The notes: generated from the sequence alone by a model not told the origin. Shown: positions 1 to 9,198, counted from the stretch's first letter. The stretch: DNA of 64,000 nucleotides from Streptomyces sp. Z26 (GCF_003665095.1 NZ_RCHV01000002.1:1187501-1251500); one strand, 5' to 3'. Translations and numbers: made by a program.

Positions 1-62
1 CCCTCGGGGGCGGGTTGCCGCGCGGAGGCCGTCTTCTTCGCGGCGGTCCGTCTCGCCACCAT
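1..62 (-). CDS. DksA/TraR-family zinc-finger protein, N-terminal fragment
   Basis: Read on the minus strand, an ATG at 62 opens a frame that begins MVARRTAAKKTASARQPAPE and runs off the window start. A Lys/Ala-rich start of this kind, next to and divergent from ileS, is what I recall for the TraR/DksA-type C4 zinc-finger gene upstream of ileS in Streptomyces. Only about 20 codons are visible, so the zinc finger itself cannot be seen. A weak G-rich ribosome site lies just upstream. The family assignment rests on position and the start peptide only. Confidence 0.5.
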   Translation of the reverse strand, partial: MVARRTAAKKTASARQPAPE

Positions 63-240
63 GGCCGCGACCCCTTCACATTGTGTGATCTTGCTCGCGA
101 ATCGTGACCGGAACGATAAATCGACTTCGCGTTCGCGGCAACGGGGCACGCCGTTCCCTTCGTGATCTTCGTCCGCCCGGCGGCGCACCCCTCGGTCGCC
201 GCCGAGAGCAGTTGTGCCCCGCTCCACCGCTCGAAAACCG

Positions 241-270
241 TTCATGCCCACTGGCGGCGGCCCGTACACT
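241..270 (+). promoter_or_regulatory. Candidate promoter of ileS
   Basis: A TACACT hexamer at 265-270 fits the actinobacterial -10 pattern TANNNT. A poor -35-like TTCATG lies at 241-246 with an 18-nt spacer. Transcription would start near 277, just ahead of the T-box leader. The rest of 63-283 holds nothing else I can name beyond the divergent promoter area of the gene at 1-62. Confidence 0.45.
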
Positions 271-283
271 GGCCGGAGCGAAA

Positions 284-543
284 GGCGTGGATGGGGACGA
301 GTAGCGTCCGTGTGCGGCCGAGAGCGACCCGGGGACGGTGTGAGCCCGGGGGTCAGCGCGACGTGAAGATCACCCCGGAGCCGCCGGAAGAAAAGCTCCC
401 CGGAGCGAGTAGACCCGGCAGCGCGGCCCAATGAGGGGGCGACGGCACGTTCCGTCGCCAAGGAGGGTGGTACCGCGGGACGGCTGCCGCAGCGGCAGGC
501 GCTCTCGTCCCTCCGACGGAAGCCACACGTCCGCCGGAGAGAG
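284..543 (+). promoter_or_regulatory. Isoleucine T-box riboswitch, translational type
   Basis: The conserved T-box core is at 461-478. Bulge 468-474 carries TGGT, complementary to the ACCA 3' end of uncharged tRNA. The flanking helices are exact: 462-467 pairs with 509-514, and 475-480 pairs with 503-508 with two G-U pairs. The competing hairpin pairs 511-519 with 531-539 (one A-C mismatch) and buries the ileS ribosome site GGAGAG at 536-541. The two folds share 511-514, so they exclude each other. An AGTA element at 299-302 and an ATC (Ile) specifier candidate in GAAGATCACC at 366-375 support Stem I. There is no run of T after the hairpin, so control should act on translation, as known for actinobacterial ileS T-boxes. 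Confidence 0.9.
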
Positions 544-552
544 ACGACCCCG

Positions 553-3500
553 ATGAGTCCGCAGCCGCAGTACCACCAGGTCCCCGCCCAGGTCGACCTG
601 CCCGAGCTCGAACGCGCCGTGCTCGACTTCTGGGCCGAGCAGAAGGTCTTCGCCCGCAGCCTGGAGCAGTCCGAGGGCCGCCCCGAGTGGGTGTTCTACG
701 AGGGCCCGCCCACCGCGAACGGCATGCCCGGCGCGCACCACATCGAGGCCCGCGTCTTCAAGGACGTCTTCCCCCGCTTCCGTACGATGCAGGGCTACCA
801 CGTGGCGCGGAAGGCCGGCTGGGACTGCCACGGCCTGCCGGTCGAGCTGGCCGTGGAGAAGGAGCTGGGCTTCAACGGCAAGCAGGACATCGAGGACTTC
901 GGCATCGCCGAGTTCAACGCCCGCTGCCGCGAGTCCGTCACCCGGCACACCGACGCGTTCGCGAAGCTCACCGAGCGCATGGGCTACTGGGTGGACATGG
1001 ACGCGGCCTACCGCACCATGGACCCCGAGTACGTCGAGTCCGTCTGGTGGTCGCTCAAGGAGATCTTCCGCAAGGGCCTGCTGGCCCAGGACTACCGCGT
1101 GGCCCCCTGGTGCCCGCGCTGCGGCACCGGCCTGTCCGACCACGAGCTGGCGCAGGGGTACGAGACGGTCGTCGACCCGTCGGTCTACGTCCGCCTCCCC
1201 CTGACCACCGGCCCGCTCGCCGGTGACGCCGCCCTGCTGGTCTGGACGACCACCCCCTGGACGCTCGTCTCCAACACCGCCGTCGCCGCGCACCCCGAGG
1301 TGACGTACGTGGTCGCCACCGACGGGCGGGAGCGGCTGGTCGTGGCCGAGCCGCTGCTGGAGAAGGCGCTGGGCGAGGGCTGGACGGCGACGGGCCAGTC
1401 GTTCTCCGGCGCGGAGATGGAGCACTGGGCGTACGAGCGCCCCTTCGACCTGGTCCCGCTGGACGGCGCGAACTTCGTGGTGAACGCGGAGTACGTCACC
1501 ACCGAGGACGGCACCGGCCTGGTGCACCAGGCGCCCGCGTTCGGCGAGGACGACCTGCGGACCTGCCGCGGGTACGGCCTGCCGGTGGTCAACCCCGTAC
1601 GCCCGGACGGCACCTTCGGGGAGGGCGTCGGCCTGGTCGGCGGGCAGTTCTTCAAGAAGGCCGACGAGACGCTCGTCGCGGACCTGGACGCGCGCGGCCT
1701 CCTCTTCCGCCACCTGCCGTACGAGCACAGCTACCCGCACTGCTGGCGCTGCCACACCGCGCTGCTCTACTACGCGCAGCCGTCGTGGTACATCCGCACC
1801 ACCCAGGTCAAGGACGCGCTGCTCCGTGAGAACGCGCGCACCAACTGGTACCCGGACTCGGTGAAGAACGGCCGCTACGGCGACTGGCTCGACAACAACA
1901 TCGACTGGGCCCTCTCCCGGAACCGCTACTGGGGCACCCCGCTGCCCATCTGGCGCTGCGCCGACGACCACCTCACGTGCGTCGGTTCGCTGGCCGAGCT
2001 GAGCGACCTGACCGGCACCGACCAGTCGGACCTGGACCCGCACCGGCCGTTCATCGACGAGGTCACCTTCCCCTGCCCCAGCTGCGAGTCGACCGCCACG
2101 CGCGTCCCGGAGGTGATCGACGCCTGGTACGACTCGGGCTCGATGCCGTTCGCGCAGTGGGGCTACCCGTACCGCAACAAGGAGCTGTTCGAGAAGCGCT
2201 ACCCCGCGCAGTTCATCTGCGAGGCCATCGACCAGACCCGCGGCTGGTTCTACACGCTGATGGCCGTCGGCACCCTGGTCTTCGACCGGTCCAGCTACGA
2301 GAACGTCGTCTGCCTCGGCCACATCCTCGCCGAGGACGGCCGCAAGATGTCCAAGCACCTGGGCAACATCCTGGAGCCCATCCCCCTCATGGAGCGGCAC
2401 GGCGCGGACGCGGTGCGCTGGTTCATGGCGGCGGGCGGCTCACCGTGGGCCGCGCGGCGGGTGGGGCACGGGACGATCCAGGAGGTCGTCCGCAAGACGC
2501 TCCTCACGTACTGGAACACGGTGGCCTTCCAGGCGCTGTACGCCCGTACGTCCGGCTGGGCGCCCACCGACACCGACCCGCGGCCGGGCGAGCGGACGCT
2601 CCTGGACCGCTGGCTGCTGAGCGAGCTGCACGCCTTGGTCGACCTGGTGACGGCCGCCATGGAGAACTACGACACGCAGCGCGCCGGCAAGCTGCTGTCG
2701 ACCTTCGTCGACGACCTGTCGAACTGGTACGTACGCCGCTCCCGCCGCCGCTTCTGGCAGGGCGACCCGGCCGCGCTCCGTACCCTGCACGACACCCTGG
2801 AGACCGTCACGCGGCTGATGGCGCCGCTGGTGCCGTTCATCTCCGAACGGGTCTGGCAGGACCTGGTCGTCCCGGTCGTCCCCGGCGCCCCGGAGTCCGT
2901 GCACCTGGCGGACTGGCCCGTGCCCGACCTGGACGCGGTCGACCCGGAACTCTCCGGCGACATGCTGCTCGTACGACGCCTGGTCGAGCTGGGGCGTGCC
3001 ACGCGCGCGGAGTCCGGCGTGAAGACCCGGCAGCCGCTGTCGCGGGCGCTGGTGGCGGCGCAGGGCTTCGCCACGCTCTCCCCCGACCTGCGGCGGCAGA
3101 TCACCGAGGAGCTGAACGTCAGCGAGCTGGCCTCGCTCTCCGAGGTCGGCGGCTCCCTGGTCGACACGACCGCCAAGGGCAACTTCCGCGCGCTGGGCCG
3201 TCGTTTCGGCAAGGGCACCCAGGCCGTCGCGAAGGCGATCGCCGACGCGGACGCCGCCGCCCTGTCGGTGGCGTTGCGGGCGGGCTCCGCCGCGGTCGAG
3301 GTCGACGGCGAGCGGGTCACCCTCGTACCGGAGGAGGTCATCATCACCGAGACCCCCCGCGAGGGCTGGTCGGTGGCCTCCGACTCGGGCGCCACCGTGG
3401 CGCTGGACCTGGAGATCAGCCCGGAGCTGCGCCGGGCGGGCCTCGCCCGCGACGCGATCCGGCTCATCCAGGAGGCGCGGAAGAACTCCGGGCTGGACGT

Positions 3501-3699
3501 GGCCGACCGGATCGCCCTGCGCTGGTCCGCCGCGGACGACGACGTCGCGCGGGCGCTGGCGGACCACACGGAGCTGATCTCCGAGGAGGTCCTGGCGACG
3601 GACTTCACCGCGGGCGACCCGGCCGAGGCGGACGGCACGTACGGGGAGCCGTTCGAGGACGAGTCCCTGGGGCTGGTCTTCCGCCTCCGCAAGGCGTAG
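553..3699 (+). CDS. ileS: Isoleucyl-tRNA synthetase (IleRS2-like, GXHH signature)
   Basis: Charges tRNA-Ile with isoleucine in the cytoplasm. The 1048-residue length and the general sequence are those of the longer, eukaryote-like IleRS2 group. The class I catalytic signature, normally HXGH, reads GAHH at residues 60-63. The second signature reads KMSKHLGN (encoded near 2344-2367). Domains run in the usual order: Rossmann core split by an editing domain (about residues 190-390), then anticodon-binding region and C-terminal part. ATG 553 is supported by GGAGAG 11-17 nt upstream, the same site hidden by the T-box. The gene stands alone and ends at a strong terminator, converging on divIVA. Confidence 0.97.
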   Translation: MSPQPQYHQVPAQVDLPELERAVLDFWAEQKVFARSLEQSEGRPEWVFYEGPPTANGMPGAHHIEARVFKDVFPRFRTMQGYHVARKAGWDCHGLPVELAVEKELGFNGKQDIEDFGIAEFNARCRESVTRHTDAFAKLTERMGYWVDMDAAYRTMDPEYVESVWWSLKEIFRKGLLAQDYRVAPWCPRCGTGLSDHELAQGYETVVDPSVYVRLPLTTGPLAGDAALLVWTTTPWTLVSNTAVAAHPEVTYVVATDGRERLVVAEPLLEKALGEGWTATGQSFSGAEMEHWAYERPFDLVPLDGANFVVNAEYVTTEDGTGLVHQAPAFGEDDLRTCRGYGLPVVNPVRPDGTFGEGVGLVGGQFFKKADETLVADLDARGLLFRHLPYEHSYPHCWRCHTALLYYAQPSWYIRTTQVKDALLRENARTNWYPDSVKNGRYGDWLDNNIDWALSRNRYWGTPLPIWRCADDHLTCVGSLAELSDLTGTDQSDLDPHRPFIDEVTFPCPSCESTATRVPEVIDAWYDSGSMPFAQWGYPYRNKELFEKRYPAQFICEAIDQTRGWFYTLMAVGTLVFDRSSYENVVCLGHILAEDGRKMSKHLGNILEPIPLMERHGADAVRWFMAAGGSPWAARRVGHGTIQEVVRKTLLTYWNTVAFQALYARTSGWAPTDTDPRPGERTLLDRWLLSELHALVDLVTAAMENYDTQRAGKLLSTFVDDLSNWYVRRSRRRFWQGDPAALRTLHDTLETVTRLMAPLVPFISERVWQDLVVPVVPGAPESVHLADWPVPDLDAVDPELSGDMLLVRRLVELGRATRAESGVKTRQPLSRALVAAQGFATLSPDLRRQITEELNVSELASLSEVGGSLVDTTAKGNFRALGRRFGKGTQAVAKAIADADAAALSVALRAGSAAVEVDGERVTLVPEEVIITETPREGWSVASDSGATVALDLEISPELRRAGLARDAIRLIQEARKNSGLDVADRIALRWSAADDDVARALADHTELISEEVLATDFTAGDPAEADGTYGEPFEDESLGLVFRLRKA

Positions 3700-3720
3700 C
3701 CACAGCGCGCGGGCACGCGA

Positions 3721-3761
3721 AAGGGGCCGGGCCCGAGAGTGACTCTCGGGCCCGGCCCCTT
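3721..3761. terminator. Strong hairpin terminator between ileS and divIVA
   Basis: Bases 3721-3740 are perfectly complementary to 3742-3761 (20-bp arms around one base, so the real loop is about 5 nt). It lies between two convergent genes and can serve both strands. Confidence 0.85.
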
Positions 3762-3800
3762 CGTGTGGCGTCCGCGTCGCTCAGCGACCGGCGGGGACGA

Positions 3801-5036
3801 TCAGTTGTCGTCCTCGTCGATCAGGAAGCCCCGCATCGGCGACGGTGCCTGCTGCGGCCCGCCCTGGGGGCGTACCGGAGCCATCGGCTGCGTCATCGCG
3901 GGCGTCATCTGCGGCTGGCCGCCCCCGTACGTCGGGCCGCCGTTCTGCGGGTGACCACCGGGGCCGCCCATCGACGGACCGCCCATCGAGGGGCCACCCA
4001 TGGACGGGTTGCCGCCCATCGACTGGTGTCCGCCCATGGTGCCGCCGGCGCCGGAGGGCGCGCCCGCCGAGGCCATCGACGGGGACGGCGGCAGGGACGC
4101 GGTCGCCGGGGTGCGCGGCGGAGCCAGCGAGTCGTCGGCCTGGTTCTCCAGCTGGCGCAGCTGGCTCTCCAGGTACGACTTCAGCCTCGTGCGGTACTCC
4201 CGCTCGAAGCCGCGCAGGTCCTCGACCTTGCGCTCCAGCGTGGCGCGGGCGGACTCCAGGGAGCCCATCGCGACGCGGTGCTTCTCCTGGGCGTCCCGCT
4301 CCAACGCGTCGGCCTTGGCGCGGGCGTCCCGCTCCAGGCCCTCGGCACGGCTGCGGGCCTCGCCGACGATCTTGTTGGCCTCGGAACGGGCCTCCGCGAT
4401 CGCCTGGTCGGCGGTCTGCTGGGCCAGCGACAGCACACGGGCGGCGCTGTCGTTGTTCTGGCCGCCACCCTGCTGCTGCATCTGCTGCATCTGCTGGGGC
4501 AGACCGGGACCGCCGGGACCCTGCGGGCCGCCCATCATCCCGGGAGGTCCGCCGGGACCACCGGGGCCGCCCATGCCGGGACCACCGGGACCCTGCGGGC
4601 CGCCCATGGGTCCGCCCTGCGGACCACCGGGACCGGCGGGAAGCTGGGGCTGGCCGCCCGGAAGCTGCGGCGGGCCGCCCATCCCCTGCTGCGGGTGCTG
4701 GGGATGTTGCTGATGCTGCGGGTGCTGGGGGTGTTGCGGGTGCTGCTGCTGCGGCGGCACCGGCTGCGGTCCCGATATGGCGGCGGGCACGGGTGGCCCG
4801 CCTGGCCGTTCCTGGGGTTCAGGTTTGCGCATGCCGCCGCCCTGCTGCTGGTTCTGCGCGGCAGCCCGGGTCGCCGCGGCCAACTTGGCCCGCAGGTCCT
4901 CGTTCTCGCGGAGCAAACGCGTCAGTTCGCCCTCGACCTCGTCAAGGAAGGCGTCGACCTCGTCCTCGTCGTAGCCTTCACGGAGACGGACGGTCGTGAA
5001 CTGCTTGTTCCGTACGTCCTCGGGGGTCAGTGGCAT
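3801..5036 (-). CDS. divIVA: DivIVA polar growth / cell division scaffold
   Basis: Coiled-coil protein that marks curved membrane at hyphal tips and organises polar wall synthesis. The N terminus ([20 protein letters not shown]) is the conserved lipid-binding DivIVA domain, followed by coiled coil (about residues 25-65), a long Gln/His/Pro/Gly-rich insert (about 75-185), a second coiled coil (about 190-285, rich in Ala, Glu and Arg) and a Gly/Met/Pro-rich tail. A split coiled coil with a PQG-rich linker is typical of Streptomyces DivIVA. The start at 5036 follows a GAGGTG ribosome site at good spacing. It closes the dcw block and faces ileS. Confidence 0.97.
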   Translation of the reverse strand: MPLTPEDVRNKQFTTVRLREGYDEDEVDAFLDEVEGELTRLLRENEDLRAKLAAATRAAAQNQQQGGGMRKPEPQERPGGPPVPAAISGPQPVPPQQQHPQHPQHPQHQQHPQHPQQGMGGPPQLPGGQPQLPAGPGGPQGGPMGGPQGPGGPGMGGPGGPGGPPGMMGGPQGPGGPGLPQQMQQMQQQGGGQNNDSAARVLSLAQQTADQAIAEARSEANKIVGEARSRAEGLERDARAKADALERDAQEKHRVAMGSLESARATLERKVEDLRGFEREYRTRLKSYLESQLRQLENQADDSLAPPRTPATASLPPSPSMASAGAPSGAGGTMGGHQSMGGNPSMGGPSMGGPSMGGPGGHPQNGGPTYGGGQPQMTPAMTQPMAPVRPQGGPQQAPSPMRGFLIDEDDN

Positions 5037-5088
5037 CTCTTCACCTCAACGTAAGTCGTCGGCATATCGGCAAGACCGTCTCGCTCGT

Positions 5089-5373
5089 TCACAGCCCGGC
5101 CACGACGTTGATCAGGATCCAGACGATGATCATGAGCACGAAGAAGGACAGGTCGAGCGCCACGCCCCCGAAGCGTAGCGGCGGGATGAACCGCCGCAGG
5201 AGCTTGAGTGGCGGATCGGTGACAGTGTAGGTGCCCTCCAGAACGACGACCATCGCCTTGCCTGGCTGCCATGAGCGGGCGAACTGGAAGACGTAGTCCA
5301 TCACCAGCCGGAAGAGAAGGATCAGGAAGAAGCAGTACAACGCGATCTGGATCACCTGTAGTGCGGTCCCCAT
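5089..5373 (-). CDS. YggT-family membrane protein
   Basis: Small protein of 94 residues with two hydrophobic segments, about residues 4-25 and 72-92, separated by a basic stretch that contains the conserved PLKLLRRFIPP motif of the YggT family (Pfam PF02325). Family function is not settled; in actinobacteria and other Gram-positive bacteria the gene sits beside sepF and divIVA, which suggests a role linked to division or polar growth. It lies 52 nt upstream of divIVA on the same strand, probably in the same transcript. Confidence 0.9.
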   Translation of the reverse strand: MGTALQVIQIALYCFFLILLFRLVMDYVFQFARSWQPGKAMVVVLEGTYTVTDPPLKLLRRFIPPLRFGGVALDLSFFVLMIIVWILINVVAGL

Positions 5374-5435
5374 CTGCGTTGCCTCTCCCCTGACTCTCTC
5401 GTGTGGCCCTGCGACCCCTGCCGTGACACCACGTC

Positions 5436-6068
5436 TCAGCTCTGGTTGAAGAACCCGCCCTCTGCGATGCGGGCCTTGTCTTCCGCCGTGACATCGACGT
5501 TAGCAGGAGACAGCAGGAAGACCTTCTGTGTCACCCGTTCAATACTTCCGTGCAAACCGAACACCAGACCGGCTGCGAAGTCCACCAGTCTCTTCGCATC
5601 CGTGTCGTCCATCTCGGTCAAGTTCATGATCACCGGAGTGCCCTCGCGGAAGTGTTCCCCGATGGTACGGGCCTCGTTGTAGGTCCGGGGGTGCAACGTG
5701 GTGATCCGGTACGGCTCCCGCTCGGACACGACCTTGGGCATGATCACCGGGGCGCTCTTCTCCAGGTTCTGGCGTTCAGGTGTGATGGATGACACGGGGG
5801 CAATCCTCCCCGCTCGTCCGCTTTCAGGGACCACCGAGGGCGGTGGCGAGATCTCGCGCTCCCGCTGGGCCGGGGGGTGCATGACCCGTACCGACTCCTC
5901 GGGATCGTCCTTCTGCAACGAGTGGTGCGGCTGCGGCTGATGGTGCCGCCGGCGCTCCGGCTCCGGTTCGGGCTCGAACTCGTCGTCGGGGTCGAACCCC
6001 GGGCCGTCGTACCCATCGTCCTCCACGAGGCCGAGGTAGACCGCCATCTTGCGCATAGCGCCGGCCAT
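5436..6068 (-). CDS. sepF: SepF cell-division protein
   Basis: Membrane anchor for FtsZ rings. The start [20 protein letters not shown] is an amphipathic N-terminal membrane-targeting helix, followed by an acidic, Pro/His-rich linker (about residues 20-110) and the globular SepF core (about 115-210) with [20 protein letters not shown] and a conserved Gly-rich end. The open frame extends 14 codons further upstream, but ATG 6068 has GGAGG at proper spacing and matches the known family start. 210 residues. It follows yggS and pgeF in the same direction as ftsZ. Confidence 0.96.
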   Translation of the reverse strand: MAGAMRKMAVYLGLVEDDGYDGPGFDPDDEFEPEPEPERRRHHQPQPHHSLQKDDPEESVRVMHPPAQREREISPPPSVVPESGRAGRIAPVSSITPERQNLEKSAPVIMPKVVSEREPYRITTLHPRTYNEARTIGEHFREGTPVIMNLTEMDDTDAKRLVDFAAGLVFGLHGSIERVTQKVFLLSPANVDVTAEDKARIAEGGFFNQS

Positions 6069-6231
6069 TTCTTGCGTCCTCCGCTCTGTGGTGGGTCCCC
6101 TGCCTCCCACGGGAGGCCCCGGGCTCCGTCACCGGTGGCCATGAATCCACATACCCCGTCCGCCTGTCCACTCTGAGTGATCTGGCGGAAATGACCATAT
6201 TTTCTGCTGTGGTCCGACTTGCTTGGCGACG

Positions 6232-6984
6232 TTACCCGAGGCGGGGTCGGACTCCGAGTACCGCACTGCCGACGCGTACATGTGTCGCACCCGCCGCCAC
6301 CGCCTCCTCGAAATCCGCACTCATGCCTGCTGACACCATGTTCGCAGCAGGATGCCGCGACCGCAGGTCGGTTGAGATTTCCCACAGCCGCCGGAACGTC
6401 TCGCCGGGGCGTCCCGCGTACGGTCCCGACAGCGGTGCGACCGTCATCACCCCCGCCAGGCGCAGCCCCTGAGCCTCCGTTACCCGCTCCGCCAGATCCG
6501 GAACGTCGGCGGGCCGCACACCACCGCGCGGGGCGGCGGGCTCTGACTCCCCGTCGAAGCCGACCTGGAGGAGCACGCCGGTCTCCCGCCCCGCGCGGAC
6601 CGCCGCCTCGGAGAGCGCGGTGACCAGCCGCGGCCGGTCGACGGAGTGCACGAAGTGGGCGTAAGACGTCACGGAACGGGCCTTGTTGGTCTGCAACTGG
6701 CCCACGAAGTGCCAGTTCAGCGGGAGGTCCGCGCAGGCCGCCGCCTTCGGGGCGGCGTCCTGGTCGCGGTTCTCCGCCACGTCGCGCACCCCCAGCTCCG
6801 CCAGCAACCGTACGTCGCTCGCCGGGAAGGTCTTCGTCACGACGACGAGGGTGACGTCCTCCCGTGCGCGCCCCGCCGTGCCGCACGCGCCGGCGATGCG
6901 CTCCTCCACCCGGGCGAGGTTGGCGGCCAGTTCGGCCTTCCGGTCAGCCACGTCCCGTACCCCGCGCTCCGCGTCCGTACCCAT
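6232..6984 (-). CDS. yggS: YggS/PROSC-family PLP homeostasis protein
   Basis: Single-domain, fold-type III PLP-binding protein of 250 residues that buffers pyridoxal phosphate. The PLP-binding lysine is in VVVTKTFP (about residue 51). Other family marks are a GVRDVAENRDQ stretch and the Gly-rich phosphate-binding end containing SAGMSADFEEAVAAGATHVR. It starts 9 nt after the pgeF stop, so the two are co-transcribed. The yggS-sepF-yggT run downstream of ftsZ is a conserved actinobacterial and Gram-positive arrangement. Confidence 0.95.
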   Translation of the reverse strand: MGTDAERGVRDVADRKAELAANLARVEERIAGACGTAGRAREDVTLVVVTKTFPASDVRLLAELGVRDVAENRDQDAAPKAAACADLPLNWHFVGQLQTNKARSVTSYAHFVHSVDRPRLVTALSEAAVRAGRETGVLLQVGFDGESEPAAPRGGVRPADVPDLAERVTEAQGLRLAGVMTVAPLSGPYAGRPGETFRRLWEISTDLRSRHPAANMVSAGMSADFEEAVAAGATHVRVGSAVLGVRPRLG

Positions 6985-6993
6985 CGCTCCCCC

Positions 6994-7743
6994 TCACCGG
7001 CCGGACCGCGGACCGGGCGGTTCCAGCCAGACGTAACTCGCCAGCCGTCCGGTGTCCTTGTCCCGCCGGTACGAGAAGTGGTCCGCCGACTCCAACGTGC
7101 ACACGTCGGACAGCTCGACCGAGGTGACGCCCCGCGCGGCGAGCTGCGCCCGTACGCCCGCCGCCACGTCGAGCGCCGGAGTGCCCCGACGCGTCGTGGC
7201 GTACGCCTCGGGCACACGCGCGGCGACCTCGTCCCGCATGTCCGCGGGCACCTCGTAGCAGCGGCCGCAGACGGCGGGGCCGGTGCGCGCCGTGATCCGC
7301 GCCGGGTCGGCGCCGAGCCGGACCATCGCGTCGACCGTCGCGCCGACGACCCCGGCGGCGAGCCCCGGGCGACCGGCGTGGGCCGCGCCCGCGACCCCGG
7401 CGACGGGGTCGGCCAGCAGGACGGGGGTGCAGTCGGCGGTGAGGACGGCGAGGACCGTGCCGCGCCGCGCGGTGACGACGCCGTCGACCGGTTCGGCGCC
7501 GAGGTCGGCGGGGCCAGTGACGACGGCGACGTCCGCGCCGTGGACCTGGTTCATCCAGACGACCGCCGCCGGGTCGAGCCCGAGCGAGGTGGCGGCCCGC
7601 CGCCGGTTCTCCCGTACGGCCGCCGGGTCGTCGCCCACCGCGCCGCCGAGGTTGAGGGACGCACGAGGAGCGGCGCTCACCCCGCCCCACCGGTCGGTGG
7701 AGGCGAAGTGGGCGCCGCTCTCGGTGTCGTGCCGACCTATCAC
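6994..7743 (-). CDS. pgeF: PgeF/YfiH-family multicopper polyphenol oxidoreductase-like protein
   Basis: Members of this family act as purine nucleoside phosphorylase/adenosine deaminase or as peptidoglycan editing factor that removes wrongly built muropeptides. The metal-binding residues are present: His in MNQVHGADV, Cys in LTADCTPVLLAD and His in AAHAGRPGL. The last motif normally reads HAGWRGL; here Trp-Arg is replaced by Arg-Pro. The frame is open far upstream inside ftsZ, but that part is a shadow; GTG 7743 gives 249 residues, the family length. No good ribosome site is visible, so it may depend on coupling to ftsZ, whose stop is 76 nt upstream. Confidence 0.9.
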   Translation of the reverse strand: MIGRHDTESGAHFASTDRWGGVSAAPRASLNLGGAVGDDPAAVRENRRRAATSLGLDPAAVVWMNQVHGADVAVVTGPADLGAEPVDGVVTARRGTVLAVLTADCTPVLLADPVAGVAGAAHAGRPGLAAGVVGATVDAMVRLGADPARITARTGPAVCGRCYEVPADMRDEVAARVPEAYATTRRGTPALDVAAGVRAQLAARGVTSVELSDVCTLESADHFSYRRDKDTGRLASYVWLEPPGPRSGR

Positions 7744-7819
7744 CGCGCGGATTCCCGCGGTCCGGCCGGGCCACGGGTGCCGTACGGCTCCGGGGAGCCG
7801 CCGCGTACGGTCGCCGTGC

Positions 7820-9049
7820 TCACTTGAGGAAGTCCGGTACGTCCAGCTCCTCGGCCTGGCTGTCCTGGTACGGACGGGCCGGCGGGACCTGCGGCGAGGG
7901 CGCGGAGTGGCCGACCGGATCGGCGGACGACGGGGCGGACTCGACCGGCGCGGACTGGTCCTCGCGCGGGCTGAGGACGCCGAGCGTCGGCCGGTCCCGG
8001 TCCCGGTCCGCGTCCGGCTCGGGCACCGGGCGGGGGCCGGAGGACGACTCGTCCTTGCCGCCGTACGCGCCGAGGACCTTGTCGCGGTTCTTCGAGGGCG
8101 GTTGGCCGCCGTCGAACCCGGCGGCGATGACCGTGACCCGGACCTCGTCGCCGAGGGCGTCGTCGATGACCGCGCCGAAGATGATGTTCGCCTCGGGGTG
8201 GGCGGCCTCGCTGACGAGCTGGGCGGCCTCGTTGATCTCGAAAAGGCCGAGATCCGACCCTCCGGAGATGGAGAGCAGCACACCTCGGGCGCCGTCGATG
8301 GACGCCTCCAGCAGCGGCGAGGAGATCGCCATCTCGGCAGCGGCCACCGCGCGGTCGTCGCCGCGCGCGGAGCCGATGCCCATGAGCGCCGAACCCGCCT
8401 CCGACATCACGGACTTGACGTCCGCGAAGTCGAGGTTGATCAGGCCGGGCGTCGTGATCAGGTCGGTGATGCCCTGCACACCGGAGAGCAGCACCTGGTC
8501 GGCGGACTTGAACGCGTCCAGGACACTGACCTGGCGGTCCGAGATGGACAGCAGCCGGTCGTTGGGGATGACGATCAGGGTGTCGACCTCGTCGCGCAGC
8601 CCAGCGATGCCGTCCTCCGCCTGGTTCGCGCGGCGGCGGCCCTCGAAGGTGAACGGGCGGGTGACGACGCCGATCGTCAGGGCGCCGAGCGAACGCGCGA
8701 TGTTGGCGACCACGGGCGCGCCGCCGGTGCCGGTGCCGCCGCCCTCGCCCGCCGTCACGAAGACCATGTCGGCCCCCTTGAGGACCTCCTCGATCTCCTC
8801 GCGGTGGTCCTCGGCCGCCTTGCGGCCGACGTCGGGGTTGGCCCCCGCGCCGAGTCCGCGGGTCAGCTCACGGCCGACGTCGAGCTTGACGTCGGCGTCG
8901 CTCATCAACAGGGCCTGCGCATCGGTGTTGATCGCGATGAACTCGACGCCCTTGAGACCGACCTCGATCATCCGGTTGATGGCGTTCACGCCACCGCCGC
9001 CGATACCGACGACCTTGATGACTGCGAGGTAGTTCTGCGGTGCTGCCAC
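7820..9049 (-). CDS. ftsZ: Cell-division GTPase FtsZ
   Basis: Tubulin homologue that polymerises into Z-rings and sporulation ladders. The tubulin signature [12 protein letters not shown] is present at about residues 100-111, with the NTDAQAL region before it and the T7 loop (NLDFADV) after it. The disordered linker (about 315-395) is acidic and Pro/Ser-rich, and the C-terminal peptide ELDVPDFLK matches the part that binds SepF and FtsW. GTG 9049 has a GAGAGG ribosome site. It has its own upstream region of 239 bp with a promoter and an inverted repeat. Confidence 0.99.
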   Translation of the reverse strand: MAAPQNYLAVIKVVGIGGGGVNAINRMIEVGLKGVEFIAINTDAQALLMSDADVKLDVGRELTRGLGAGANPDVGRKAAEDHREEIEEVLKGADMVFVTAGEGGGTGTGGAPVVANIARSLGALTIGVVTRPFTFEGRRRANQAEDGIAGLRDEVDTLIVIPNDRLLSISDRQVSVLDAFKSADQVLLSGVQGITDLITTPGLINLDFADVKSVMSEAGSALMGIGSARGDDRAVAAAEMAISSPLLEASIDGARGVLLSISGGSDLGLFEINEAAQLVSEAAHPEANIIFGAVIDDALGDEVRVTVIAAGFDGGQPPSKNRDKVLGAYGGKDESSSGPRPVPEPDADRDRDRPTLGVLSPREDQSAPVESAPSSADPVGHSAPSPQVPPARPYQDSQAEELDVPDFLK

Positions 9050-9108
9050 GTCGAAGGCCTCTCGCCTCGAGTTACGTATCCCTGTGGGGCGGTTCGTTCG
9101 CCGACCCG

Positions 9109-9133
9109 AACCCTAACTGTGAAGTTTAGGGTT
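9109..9133. repeat. Perfect inverted repeat in the ftsZ leader
   Basis: AACCCTAA at 9109-9116 and TTAGGGTT at 9126-9133 form an 8-bp perfect inverted repeat with a 9-nt spacer. It lies between the candidate ftsZ promoter and the ftsZ start, so it could be an operator or an mRNA hairpin about 60-85 nt before the GTG. The AT content is clearly above that of its surroundings. Confidence 0.6.
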
Positions 9134-9168
9134 ACCAGTGCCTGTGGTTCCTGGAGTCTTCGCAACGG

Positions 9169-9198
9169 ACACTAAGTCGACAAGTGCTGGGTGTTCAA
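9169..9198 (-). promoter_or_regulatory. Candidate ftsZ promoter
   Basis: On the minus strand, TTGAAC (9193-9198) and TAGTGT (9169-9174) are separated by 18 nt, close to the housekeeping sigma consensus. A GACAC motif (plus strand, 9168-9172), the core of the WhiA site known in Streptomyces, overlaps the -10. Streptomyces ftsZ is known to have several promoters in this interval, one of them sporulation-specific. Confidence 0.6.

Noticed and set aside
370..2400. 676-codon open frame on the minus strand opposite ileS
   Set aside because: High-GC antisense shadow: low-information composition rich in Arg, Val, Gly and Asp, no motif, and a strong ileS in the other strand.
1977..5054. 1025-codon plus-strand frame across ileS and divIVA
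   Set aside because: Crosses a terminator and two proven genes; the protein is Arg/Gly/Pro noise.
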